From: a virus
Strand: one strand, 5' to 3'
IMG/VR virus record: IMGVR_UViG_3300042691_010499
Coordinates: 1 to 21,072 of that record
Length of the DNA: 21,072 nucleotides
A program made the translations under genes and the position numbers. Below the pieces are notes generated by a model. It worked only from the letters and a program-made list of their open reading frames with translations. It searched no databases and was not told the DNA's origin. Below are positions 6,591 through 14,855 of this stretch, in pieces (position 1 is the stretch's first letter; each line of letters begins with the position of its first letter).

Positions 6591-7646
6591 TTACTGCGCG
6601 GTTCCTACTCCGGTTTCCACAGAGCCCGACGTCGCACCGCTAGTGGCCGCGAATCGGCCACCACCGGAAAGTGCTGCAACGCGGGCTTTCTTGCGGCGCT
6701 CGATCTCAGCCTTGGCTGCCTCGTCATAGCCAAATGCGGCACCGAGCTGTTGCTGCTGTGTGAAGGTCTCTTCGGCCATGCCGGGGAGCCCACCGAAGAG
6801 CTCGCGTTGCTGGGCGATGGTGCTGAATTGCTTCTGGGCCTCAGCCATCGTGACACCACGCGCGGCCAGGTCCTCGGCGGTCTCCGCGGTCAGCTTCAGG
6901 CCAGCCTGCTCGGCGGCCCTACCAGCGATCTTGGCAGCCGTGGCGCGACGCTTCAGCATCGTGATGCTCTCGCTCGGGTTCAGGAAGTAGGCCACGAGGT
7001 CTTTGTCCTCGACCTGGTAAAGCTCTTTCATCTGGGTCTTGGTGGCGGCGTCTGCGTTGACAACCTCGTTATACGCATCTGACACCCGGTCGTAAAGCTC
7101 CTGGGGGGCAACGTCGCCAGCCATGAGCTCCTCGAAGATGTCCTGGCGGTTGAAGTAGTCCAGCATGCCAGCCGAACGCAACGCCTCGCGGTAGGAGCGC
7201 TCAAGGCCAATGTAGGTGGCCGGGGCCAGGGCTGGCAGGCCGTTGGCAGCCCGCTTCACATTGGCGGCAAAACGCTTCTGGTAAGCCTCAGTATTTCGGA
7301 TCTCGTAGATAACCGATGTTGGCTCCTTGACGCCACGAGCCAGCAGCTCGTTGATCTTGTCCTCCATGTCGTCCAAGCCGAACTCCGACAGGTACGCCTT
7401 GATGCGTGAGAAGGCATTCTCTACTGTTGGGTCGAGTGCCTCTTCGTCTTCGCCATCGTCATCTGGGGTGAGGTCGACGCCATAGAGGGGGTCTCCCCAC
7501 TTGCGCCCGTACTGGTCGTCTGGTTTGTCCTGGTTGGTCTCATCGGGCTTCTTGACTTCCGGGGGCGTGAACCTTTCGCCCTCGAACGGGGTATCAACCC
7601 CGATCATGCCCTCTGATGCTGCGCGCTGGTAGTTGACGTCACTCAT
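6591..7646 (-). CDS. Putative internal virion/structural protein, 351 aa
   Basis: The start overlaps the stop of the preceding gene (TAATG). Residues 1-70 are acidic, proline-rich and probably disordered (KKPDETNQDKPDDQYGRKWG). Residues 75-290 are helical, with AFSRIKAYLSEFGLDDMEDK, IYEIRNTEAYQKRFAANVKR and a later block around VAYFLNPSESITMLKRRATA. The C-terminus is Gly/Ser/Thr-rich. This architecture matches a conserved protein found in many phages close to capsid genes and a very large virion protein. I know of no experimentally fixed function. It is probably packaged inside the head or at the connector (inference from order). Confidence 0.7.
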   Translation of the reverse strand: MSDVNYQRAASEGMIGVDTPFEGERFTPPEVKKPDETNQDKPDDQYGRKWGDPLYGVDLTPDDDGEDEEALDPTVENAFSRIKAYLSEFGLDDMEDKINELLARGVKEPTSVIYEIRNTEAYQKRFAANVKRAANGLPALAPATYIGLERSYREALRSAGMLDYFNRQDIFEELMAGDVAPQELYDRVSDAYNEVVNADAATKTQMKELYQVEDKDLVAYFLNPSESITMLKRRATAAKIAGRAAEQAGLKLTAETAEDLAARGVTMAEAQKQFSTIAQQRELFGGLPGMAEETFTQQQQLGAAFGYDEAAKAEIERRKKARVAALSGGGRFAATSGATSGSVETGVGTAQ

Positions 7647-8596
7647 TAGATCTGCGTCCCGAATGTTCTCTCAAGAATGCTGATTAGGTTTGCCGCCTCT
7701 GTCTTGGCCTCGCGGGTGTTCTGCCACCCGTACTGCGGATCCCTGCGGAGCATGTATGCCCATTCGTCGGGGCTGAGGCTTTCACCATTGGCGTTCTTCT
7801 GTAGGGCGCGGGAGAACTTCTTGTCCGTGACCTTGATGTCAAACTTGTTTATATCCAGGGTACTGGCTGCGATCTCTCGGTAAGGCTCAAAGACGTCTTC
7901 CATGCTGTAGCCCTGGTCGAGCTGCTGCGAGAACTGCGGGTACATGATCTTTGCGTAGTCACGAGCCTGCTTCATCAGGCCCTCTTCCGTATAGGTGATG
8001 CCCGAGTATTCGGTCCCGGTCAACGCTGACTGAATGCGCTTGTCCAGATTCGGCGGGGAGTAGCCGTATGCGTTAAGTGCCTCGCGAAGCGCGCCAGCCA
8101 TGTCAGTCTGCTCAAGAGTCGGGGCTCCGTCACGAGCAGTTTGGCGATCCGGAATTACCGAGTACGCGTAGTACCTCGTCTGAAGCTCACTTGCCTTGTT
8201 GCTCAGGGCATACGTAGCAATCTTGGTGAGCTGGCTGTCATCAAGCTGGAGTTCACCGAATGTCTTACGCAACTCAACAATCTTGTTGTCAAGCTGTTCC
8301 TGCTTTGTGGCCGGGGGGAGGATTGCCCACTCGCGACGACTAGGACCGACTTTGGTGTAGAGGTTGGTTGCCTGGACTTTTCTTGCCCACGCATCCCGGC
8401 CAGCCTGGCTATCAAGATCGTATTGATCGGGGTTGTTTGCGTAGTCAAGGAGTAGGTCAACAAAGTCACCACCGAGCTCCCGGCGTGCTGCTGCTTCGCC
8501 TTCTCCGCCGTCGACAATGGACGCGTAGTTGGGGAACTGCGCAATGAAGTTTGCGCGCCAGTCAACCGGCTTTTTCTTCTTGTCTTTAGCAGCCAT
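7646..8596 (-). CDS. Putative internal virion/structural protein, 316 aa
   Basis: TAATG overlaps join this gene to both neighbours. The N-terminus is lysine-rich (MAAKDKKKKPVDW). The body is largely helical and charged, with DAWARKVQATNLYTKVGPSR at about 67-86 and KIVELRKTFGELQLDDSQLT at about 105-124. A Trp-rich section near residues 277-291 contains WAYMLRRDPQYGWQNT. No enzyme motif, signal peptide or membrane segment is seen. It resembles, in size and helix pattern, one of the accompanying proteins that tailed phages encode beside a giant internal protein. A chaperone or internal core role is possible. The assignment is by context. Confidence 0.65.
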   Translation of the reverse strand: MAAKDKKKKPVDWRANFIAQFPNYASIVDGGEGEAAARRELGGDFVDLLLDYANNPDQYDLDSQAGRDAWARKVQATNLYTKVGPSRREWAILPPATKQEQLDNKIVELRKTFGELQLDDSQLTKIATYALSNKASELQTRYYAYSVIPDRQTARDGAPTLEQTDMAGALREALNAYGYSPPNLDKRIQSALTGTEYSGITYTEEGLMKQARDYAKIMYPQFSQQLDQGYSMEDVFEPYREIAASTLDINKFDIKVTDKKFSRALQKNANGESLSPDEWAYMLRRDPQYGWQNTREAKTEAANLISILERTFGTQI

Positions 8597-9354
8597 TACT
8601 GACCCAGCGCCTCAAACGCGACTGACATTGCCTTGCCCAATCCATACGCAACACGTTGCGAAGGATCTGCCTGCTGGGCGAATTCCTTTGCTACAAGTCC
8701 CGTCTGTGGGGTCTGCTGGCCGCTGGCATAAGCACCACGTTCACGGCTGCGGATGAAGCTGGCCGCCTCGGCAAGCTCCTTCTTTGTCGGCATGCGGCCA
8801 AGCTGCTGGAGAAAAAGCTCGCGGCTGTAAGCCATGACGTCCTCATCTGAACTAACGCGGATTGACGGTCCGCTTGTCTGGCCGCTAAGTCTGTTGAGGT
8901 AGCCAATTGCAACATCGATGGTCACCCGGTTCTGGTTTGCAAAGTTAAGAAGCTGAGCCCAAGCTTTTTCGTCTTGGTTGCCCCAGCCCAGACCCTCGCG
9001 TAACTGCTCGCTGACCTCGGAATCCCCGTACCAGCCAATGCGCTTGAGTTCTTCGGAGATCGTGACCTTTTGTTCGGTTGTGAACTTCGGGCTGGTCAGC
9101 GTCTTGTAAACAGTAAACGGATCGGAGAGGTCGTACTCCTGTGCGGCCACACGTCCATCGGCATCAAAGAGGACTGGACCCTGGATGTAGCGGGTCTGCG
9201 CAACGGTCTTTGCCTTGCCGCCGCTGTAGTAGATCTTGACTCTTCCGCTCTCCTGGAGCGACTTGATCTCTGCCTCGCTCATGGACGAGGAGTAGCCATT
9301 GAATACAACCGGCTGATGGTTGCTAAGCCCTGGGATTGTAAGGTCTTCTGCCAC
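8596..9354 (-). CDS. Putative virion-associated protein, 252 aa (GTG start)
   Basis: An ATG at 9390 would overlap the 1707-residue gene by 37 bases. I prefer the GTG at 9354 because it forms the same TAGTG stop/start overlap as the upstream junction and has AGGAAG ten bases upstream. The product then begins MAEDLTIPGLSNHQPVVF. An N-terminal beta segment carries VKIYYSGGKAK. The C-terminal half is helical, with DEDVMAYSRELFLQQLGRMP and TKKELAEAASFIRSRERGAY, a shape reminiscent of conserved phage proteins encoded with large internal virion proteins. No catalytic residues were identified, and the function is inferred only from position. Confidence 0.65.
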   Translation of the reverse strand: MAEDLTIPGLSNHQPVVFNGYSSSMSEAEIKSLQESGRVKIYYSGGKAKTVAQTRYIQGPVLFDADGRVAAQEYDLSDPFTVYKTLTSPKFTTEQKVTISEELKRIGWYGDSEVSEQLREGLGWGNQDEKAWAQLLNFANQNRVTIDVAIGYLNRLSGQTSGPSIRVSSDEDVMAYSRELFLQQLGRMPTKKELAEAASFIRSRERGAYASGQQTPQTGLVAKEFAQQADPSQRVAYGLGKAMSVAFEALGQ

Positions 9355-12300
9355 TAGATGTCCACTTCCTGAACCAAGAAACGCTGCCAAACTCTATCAA
9401 ACTCTGGGTTGCGCGCTGCGATGGCTTCGCCGTATCGGTACAGCTCGTATCTTGCGTTGGCTGACTTCTTGGACTGGAAGCTCACGAGATCACCGGATCG
9501 CATCAGAGCAGCACGCCGAGTCAGATAGCCGCGAACCAAGGACGCAATCTCGTTGCCCTTCAGTCTCGGGTCCTCAACCAACTTGTACATCTGGTCAATG
9601 TCGTTGGTCAGTTTGTTCGCTTCGAACTGCGCGCGCTTGGGGAAGCCCGGGAGTTTCTGGTTGAGATATTCGCGGTAGTTGCGGAGAATCTCAATCTGCT
9701 TGTCATTCGGGTTGGCACCGAACATACGTCTGGCTGAGCGATACTTGATTGAGCCGAGGCGCTGCTGGGCGAGCTCAATCATTTCCTTATCAGTCAGCTT
9801 CTCTCGGCTGCCCTCCTGCAACTGACGTTGCCAGACGGTGAAGTCAAAATCACCGCCGCCGCGGGGGGCCATGAAGTAAGCGGTATCTGGGTACTGGTTG
9901 ATCAGGTCTTTGTTCTCGCGCTCCCATGCACCGAACTCGTAGGTCGCTTCAAGACCCTGGGCTACGGCGCGGCTCTTCGAGCTGACGTACAGCAGGAGAT
10001 CCTCGCCGTACAGCTTGAGGAACTTGTCAACCGCAGTGTCGTAGTCCTCGGACTCAAACTGACGAAGCTCCTTCTGGAGTTCGTTGACGAACTTGTCGCC
10101 CTGCTTTGTCGGAACCTGGAACTCGGGGGCCGGGGAGGCCGGGCCGGTGAACTGGCCAAGAGCGCGCATGATGGTGATAACCCCAGCAAATTTCTTTGCA
10201 TCGGCCATCAGCTGCGTCTGGCCCTCTTCCGTAGACAGGTCATACTTTGCCGTATTGACGGACAAGGCGCGGAGTGTCTCCATGTATGTATTGCCATAGG
10301 TGGTGTTCATCGCCACCTTGTTTGTACGAATGGCATCGACTACCGGCAACATTTTTTGTAGCCACGAGGGGACTGGGTTTGCGGCATCGGCCATGCTGAC
10401 TTCTCCGTATGGAAGCAGCAGTGTCTTTACCTGGTCGTACTTCGGCACATCAGGCAGGATCGAAGACAGCGAGAAGCTGGCCCATGGCCCAAGGGCGGGA
10501 TAAAAGCTGATGCCCTGCGAAAGCCTGTTCAACGGTGCGGCAAGTGGCGCGCTGATGCCGGTAAACAGTTTTGTGATTGTGCCCGACATCGGGAAAGTGA
10601 ACATCTGCTCGCCCGTAGTCGGATCCTGATAGATGAAGCCGCGACCGTCTTGGTCTGGGTCGGCTTCGGAAACACCGCGGTACACCTTGTGGAACTGACG
10701 GTACAGGTGGATGTTGTCCTCAACTGCGAGCTTCATGTACTGGCTGAGAACATCTCTCCATGCGGCTTCGAACGGTGCAATGATCCGCATCGCATCCTGG
10801 TAGTTCCTGCGGAACGACGCGTTGTACAACAGGTTCTTGGTTTCCTCAATGCCGACAAATCGCGAATAGTCATCGAGCTCCTCGACGGTAAGTGTGCCGG
10901 TGACGCCCTTGCGCTTCGGCAGATTCTCAATTGCATCTGTCACCTGTCGGCGCAACTTGCTTTCACCGAAGTATGCGCGGATATTGCCGTTTGACTTCTC
11001 GTAGATGTCCGCGTACAGCTTCATGCCCTCTTCGTACGACAGCTGATCGATGTGCTTGACCACCTCGTCGTAGTAGTACTGGCGGAACACTACGGACTTC
11101 TCAAGCTTTCGTGAAGCCATATCGTAAAGATTGAACCACCAACCAGTGGCTTTTTCCATTCCGCGTACGGCAGTTTCGTCGAGTGAGTCAAGCTTGCTAT
11201 TTGCCCGGTAGTGCATGCGCTGTTCACGCGGATAAGTAACTGCGAGTCCCTTGCCCTGTGCGCTGTCGTAAAGCGGAGCGTCATCAATCAGTCTGCGTGC
11301 TTCTTTCGCGCCAAGACCGTTGAAGCCAGCAGTTGCAGCATTCTCTTTGAGGATGGGGACAAACGTAACGGTATCGCCGTCAATCCTCTGGATGATCCCC
11401 TTCACTTCATTGCCGTCGATCTCAAGCTTGCGCGTCTGGCCAATGCTCAGTTTCTCCTTGGCCTTGAGCGGGAAGGCAGACGCGCTTACAACCTGTGCGT
11501 TCTTCAGATCGCCAACTGCGTTGTGGGCAAACAAGAAAACGATGTCGTCAAGTTGGCCCGTGTCATACTTGATGCCATCAATGACAACTGTGCGGATGTA
11601 GTCGTTAAGGACTCTTCGGTATAGTTCTGGCTGGGCGGTTTTGAGTTGGCGCAGGAAAATAGGCGGGAACTGCTGAAGGGAGTCGGTGGCGCGATCGTAG
11701 AATTCGAGCCCTCCAGCAAAAAGTCCATCGAGGCGCTTGAACGTGTCGGTCCGATCGTTATCGAGGAATTTAATTACTTCCTCGACGATCTCATCGTCAG
11801 TCTTTCCCGCGCTAAGCGAGAGCAGGACCCTGTTGTCCAGAGTTTCAGAAAGTCGCTTTTGCGCAGACTGGATAACTCCGTCCGTGTGGTACTGCTTCTT
11901 GTATCCCTTCGGACCACCTGCTCTATCAAACTGAACAAATGAATTCGACTGCCTGCTGTGCAGCATTTTGTCTTGGAGCGTAAATCCAGGCCGCATCGCC
12001 GCAACGTCGAATGCCTCACGGAGCTGCTCAAGAGCACGGCTTGGGCTTGTCTCTTCCCAGGCGCGGGGGCGCACACCGGCCACCGCCAACGCGCGTCCCT
12101 CTTCTGCGGCGGTTCGTGCAGCACCAGCACCAAGGTCAGTGAAGTCAACGCCGGTAAGGCTCTTCCCGAATCTGGCACCAACAAATGTGTTGATGTAGTC
12201 GACGGGGTGGCGGAACTGGTTGACTCCGCCGGTTGCCATTCGAACCTGAGCATCAAGCATGTTTCTGAGCGCGTAACCACCGGTAGCCAAAGTGGCCATC

Positions 12301-14477
12301 TTCCAGATGCGCTGCTGCAGTAGTTCAACTGCAGCCAATGTAAAGCGCTGCTCGCCAGTGGCAACTGGCCGGATGACAGTCTTTTCCAAAGCCTTGGTTT
12401 CAAGGTCGATCTCGTCAATGCGATCACGTGCGTTGATTCGGGCCGGGCCCTTCAGGCGCTCAAGGCTTTCACGCTCGTCGAGCAGAGAGTTGTACTTCGC
12501 AAGGTTCTGCCTCTCAACTTGCTGGACTTTCCTGAGCGGGCTGCGGCTAGTGATGCCAAGCTTCGGAATTACCTGTTTACCAGTTACCTCGCTGGTCAGC
12601 AGCTTCCTGAACAATGGGCTTCTTGTCAGTCTGCGGACTTCACGGACGTTGGGCAAAATCTGGCCTCGCGACAACAGGTCTGCGAGCTGAGCAGGTTGAG
12701 CGAACCTGACATCCTGGAAGGTGAGCCCGGCTCCCTCGAACATCTCGTTGAACAACTCCGGAGGTAGTTCGTCGCGGAATGATTCGAACAGGGTGTTCAT
12801 CAAGCCATTGTCCGTTTCGACTCCAGCCCTATTTCTGAACCATGTTTGTGCTTGATCAATCCAGATCTCTCCACCCTTAAGGACGTCGCTGATGACGTCC
12901 TCCTCGATTCCAGCCGAGGTCATGAACTGACGCAGATATCCCTTGTATGAGTTGATGGCTGCGCGCTTTGTTGTCGGAGTTGCAAACTTTGAAAAGCCCT
13001 GGAGCAGACCAATCCGCCCATCGGAGCCGTTCAATACAGCCTTGATCTCCTCGTCAGTTGCGCCACCGGCACGCAACGAAAGAACCATGTTCTTGACTGA
13101 GGTTTGGTTCTCAATGTCGCCACCACGGATAATTACCTCATTGCCCGGAACCTCGCGCAATGCGCGAACTTTGCGCAGCGTTGAACCAACCACATTGCGC
13201 TCAACTTTGTATTCACCGATTGCAGCCTTGAGGGTTCTCTCGCCCATGGTCCACGGCTCTGACAAAGCGGAAATAATTTCGTCTTCCGTCTTTGCTTTCT
13301 GCAGACGCAGCGCCATGTCGGTTGTGATTTGGCCGTTGAAAACGTCTTCCCAGATGTATCCGGCATCGTCGCTGTCGCGCAATGCCTGGACCATCTTCTT
13401 GGCATAGGGATTGGTCCGCCAGAACTTATCGAACTTGATCGCATTGAAGGTCGCACCAGACGCCTCGATGGTCACGCCCGATTCGCGCAGATACTTCTGC
13501 TTTGTCTTTGTCAGACTCTTCACCAAGCTCTTGGCGTCTGCCTCGCTGAGTAGAGGGACGAGGCCCTTTAAGCCAGCAATTGCACCTCCGGCTTTCATGA
13601 GCTCTTCGCGGCCTTCACCACTTATCCGAGCTGCAATCCCGTACTTTGCAAGGTTAAGACCTTTTGAAACGTATTTCCCTGGCTCCGGAAGAAAGATGTT
13701 GAAGAGCGCGTCGATCAAGCCCGAGCCGTAACGATAGGCGATGTCATCTTTCTTGAAGATTCCAGCGGTGGACATGACTCCGCGTCCAAGAGTGAATGCA
13801 GACCCATACACGGTGCCACGAGTTGCGCGCGATCGCGCCGCTTGCTGGAGAACAATTTCTTTTCCTGGCAGGAAGCCTTCACCAACGAGAGACCGATTGT
13901 CCAACATTGTTGCAAGTGTGGTGGAGCTAAGCGCCCCAGGGATGTCAATTCCTTTTCCTGTTACCGTCTGACCAATAAAAGTATTAGCAAGTTCCGGTAC
14001 GCCCATAAGTGTTCCGAGTGACCAGCGCGAAGTAAACTTAATCTTCGGATATACAGCTTGCTTTACAGCCCCAGCAAGCTCATTCGACACAATGTCCGTG
14101 GCAAACTCAATGGGCTTCAAACCGACAGTCTGAAGAGTTTTTGCAATCACACGCTTTGTGTAACCAGCTGCGTTGTATGCGGCTTGGATCGGAACGTTCA
14201 ACGCTCCGATTGCTGCTTTCTTCTGGTCAAACGAATCAAGATCGCGATTCGCCGCCATCTTCCCGACCTGGTCAATTGCCGCAGTAGAAGCACCGGCCTT
14301 AGCCAATGAGAGCTTTACTTCTGGCGAAAGCCAAGGTGCGCGGTACTCAATCTGCTGCAACTTCATTGCAGTAGAACGCGCGTACGCAGGCGAAACCTGG
14401 TACTGGAACGTATTCATGTCCCGGCCTAGCTGGCCGAGATACTCGCGATCCTCAGGGAAAAGCGTTTCGTAAGCCAC
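9354..14477 (-). CDS. Giant virion protein, possible DNA-ejection/internal core protein, 1707 aa
   Basis: This is the largest gene in the window (5.1 kb). It starts at a GTG inside the TAG of the preceding gene, with GGGG as a weak ribosome-binding site. The protein is mostly helical and charged and has no signal peptide. Near residues 1290-1360 there is a hydrophobic, Pro/Gly-rich stretch (FPMSGTITKLFTGISAPLAA and FYPALGPWASFSLSSILPDV) that could touch membrane. I saw no lysozyme, protease or polymerase motif. Its size, its place between portal and scaffold, and three co-transcribed helical partners recall the internal virion proteins of short-tailed phages, which form a channel during DNA ejection. 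A tape-measure role is less likely, because no tail-tube genes adjoin it. Confidence 0.6.
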   Translation of the reverse strand: MAYETLFPEDREYLGQLGRDMNTFQYQVSPAYARSTAMKLQQIEYRAPWLSPEVKLSLAKAGASTAAIDQVGKMAANRDLDSFDQKKAAIGALNVPIQAAYNAAGYTKRVIAKTLQTVGLKPIEFATDIVSNELAGAVKQAVYPKIKFTSRWSLGTLMGVPELANTFIGQTVTGKGIDIPGALSSTTLATMLDNRSLVGEGFLPGKEIVLQQAARSRATRGTVYGSAFTLGRGVMSTAGIFKKDDIAYRYGSGLIDALFNIFLPEPGKYVSKGLNLAKYGIAARISGEGREELMKAGGAIAGLKGLVPLLSEADAKSLVKSLTKTKQKYLRESGVTIEASGATFNAIKFDKFWRTNPYAKKMVQALRDSDDAGYIWEDVFNGQITTDMALRLQKAKTEDEIISALSEPWTMGERTLKAAIGEYKVERNVVGSTLRKVRALREVPGNEVIIRGGDIENQTSVKNMVLSLRAGGATDEEIKAVLNGSDGRIGLLQGFSKFATPTTKRAAINSYKGYLRQFMTSAGIEEDVISDVLKGGEIWIDQAQTWFRNRAGVETDNGLMNTLFESFRDELPPELFNEMFEGAGLTFQDVRFAQPAQLADLLSRGQILPNVREVRRLTRSPLFRKLLTSEVTGKQVIPKLGITSRSPLRKVQQVERQNLAKYNSLLDERESLERLKGPARINARDRIDEIDLETKALEKTVIRPVATGEQRFTLAAVELLQQRIWKMATLATGGYALRNMLDAQVRMATGGVNQFRHPVDYINTFVGARFGKSLTGVDFTDLGAGAARTAAEEGRALAVAGVRPRAWEETSPSRALEQLREAFDVAAMRPGFTLQDKMLHSRQSNSFVQFDRAGGPKGYKKQYHTDGVIQSAQKRLSETLDNRVLLSLSAGKTDDEIVEEVIKFLDNDRTDTFKRLDGLFAGGLEFYDRATDSLQQFPPIFLRQLKTAQPELYRRVLNDYIRTVVIDGIKYDTGQLDDIVFLFAHNAVGDLKNAQVVSASAFPLKAKEKLSIGQTRKLEIDGNEVKGIIQRIDGDTVTFVPILKENAATAGFNGLGAKEARRLIDDAPLYDSAQGKGLAVTYPREQRMHYRANSKLDSLDETAVRGMEKATGWWFNLYDMASRKLEKSVVFRQYYYDEVVKHIDQLSYEEGMKLYADIYEKSNGNIRAYFGESKLRRQVTDAIENLPKRKGVTGTLTVEELDDYSRFVGIEETKNLLYNASFRRNYQDAMRIIAPFEAAWRDVLSQYMKLAVEDNIHLYRQFHKVYRGVSEADPDQDGRGFIYQDPTTGEQMFTFPMSGTITKLFTGISAPLAAPLNRLSQGISFYPALGPWASFSLSSILPDVPKYDQVKTLLLPYGEVSMADAANPVPSWLQKMLPVVDAIRTNKVAMNTTYGNTYMETLRALSVNTAKYDLSTEEGQTQLMADAKKFAGVITIMRALGQFTGPASPAPEFQVPTKQGDKFVNELQKELRQFESEDYDTAVDKFLKLYGEDLLLYVSSKSRAVAQGLEATYEFGAWERENKDLINQYPDTAYFMAPRGGGDFDFTVWQRQLQEGSREKLTDKEMIELAQQRLGSIKYRSARRMFGANPNDKQIEILRNYREYLNQKLPGFPKRAQFEANKLTNDIDQMYKLVEDPRLKGNEIASLVRGYLTRRAALMRSGDLVSFQSKKSANARYELYRYGEAIAARNPEFDRVWQRFLVQEVDI

Positions 14478-14854
14478 TAAAACGCCCCATAGCGAGACAG
14501 GAGATCTTCGAGATCCTCGCTAGGGAACATTGCAGCGATCTGGCGGATCTCCTGAAGTGCCATCTGACCGTCGTTCATCATCGGCATTCCAGCCTGGAAG
14601 GTGTTAGGTCCAGGGCCAAACGGTGCTCCCGCTGTGATTGGTTCATCCGGACGCAACGTCGGCGCCGTGATTGATGTCAGTTGTCGACGCGCTGGCTTTG
14701 CTGCTTGCGCTGCAGAAACTTCAGCTGGTGATGCACCCATCGGGACGATTGACTGCGCGTCGAGCTGTTGCTTTGCTCGTCCGTAGGTCTGCCCTTTGGC
14801 TGCTGATTTAGCAATCCTCTGTGCGGGATTCTGTAGATCAAATCGGTTCGCCAT
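14477..14854 (-). CDS. Small proline-rich structural protein, 125 aa
   Basis: The ATG follows a very good ribosome-binding site (GGGAGG, five bases upstream) and lies one base after the portal stop. The first 40 residues are basic and helical. Residues about 45-90 are Pro/Ala/Gly-rich and probably disordered (ITAPTLRPDEPITAGAPFGP). The end is a short amphipathic helix (MALQEIRQIAAMFPSEDLED). Proteins with the TAPTxRPDEPITAG-type linker occur beside portals in related phages. It may bridge the portal and the internal proteins encoded next, but this is inferred from order. The stop overlaps the GTG of the giant gene. Confidence 0.6.
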   Translation of the reverse strand: MANRFDLQNPAQRIAKSAAKGQTYGRAKQQLDAQSIVPMGASPAEVSAAQAAKPARRQLTSITAPTLRPDEPITAGAPFGPGPNTFQAGMPMMNDGQMALQEIRQIAAMFPSEDLEDLLSRYGAF

Positions 14855-14855
14855 C

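Noticed and set aside
9355-9390. ATG at 9390 as the start of the 252-aa gene (12 extra residues)
   Set aside because: It would overlap the giant gene by 37 bases. The GTG at 9354 has a good ribosome-binding site and the same TAGTG junction as its neighbour.
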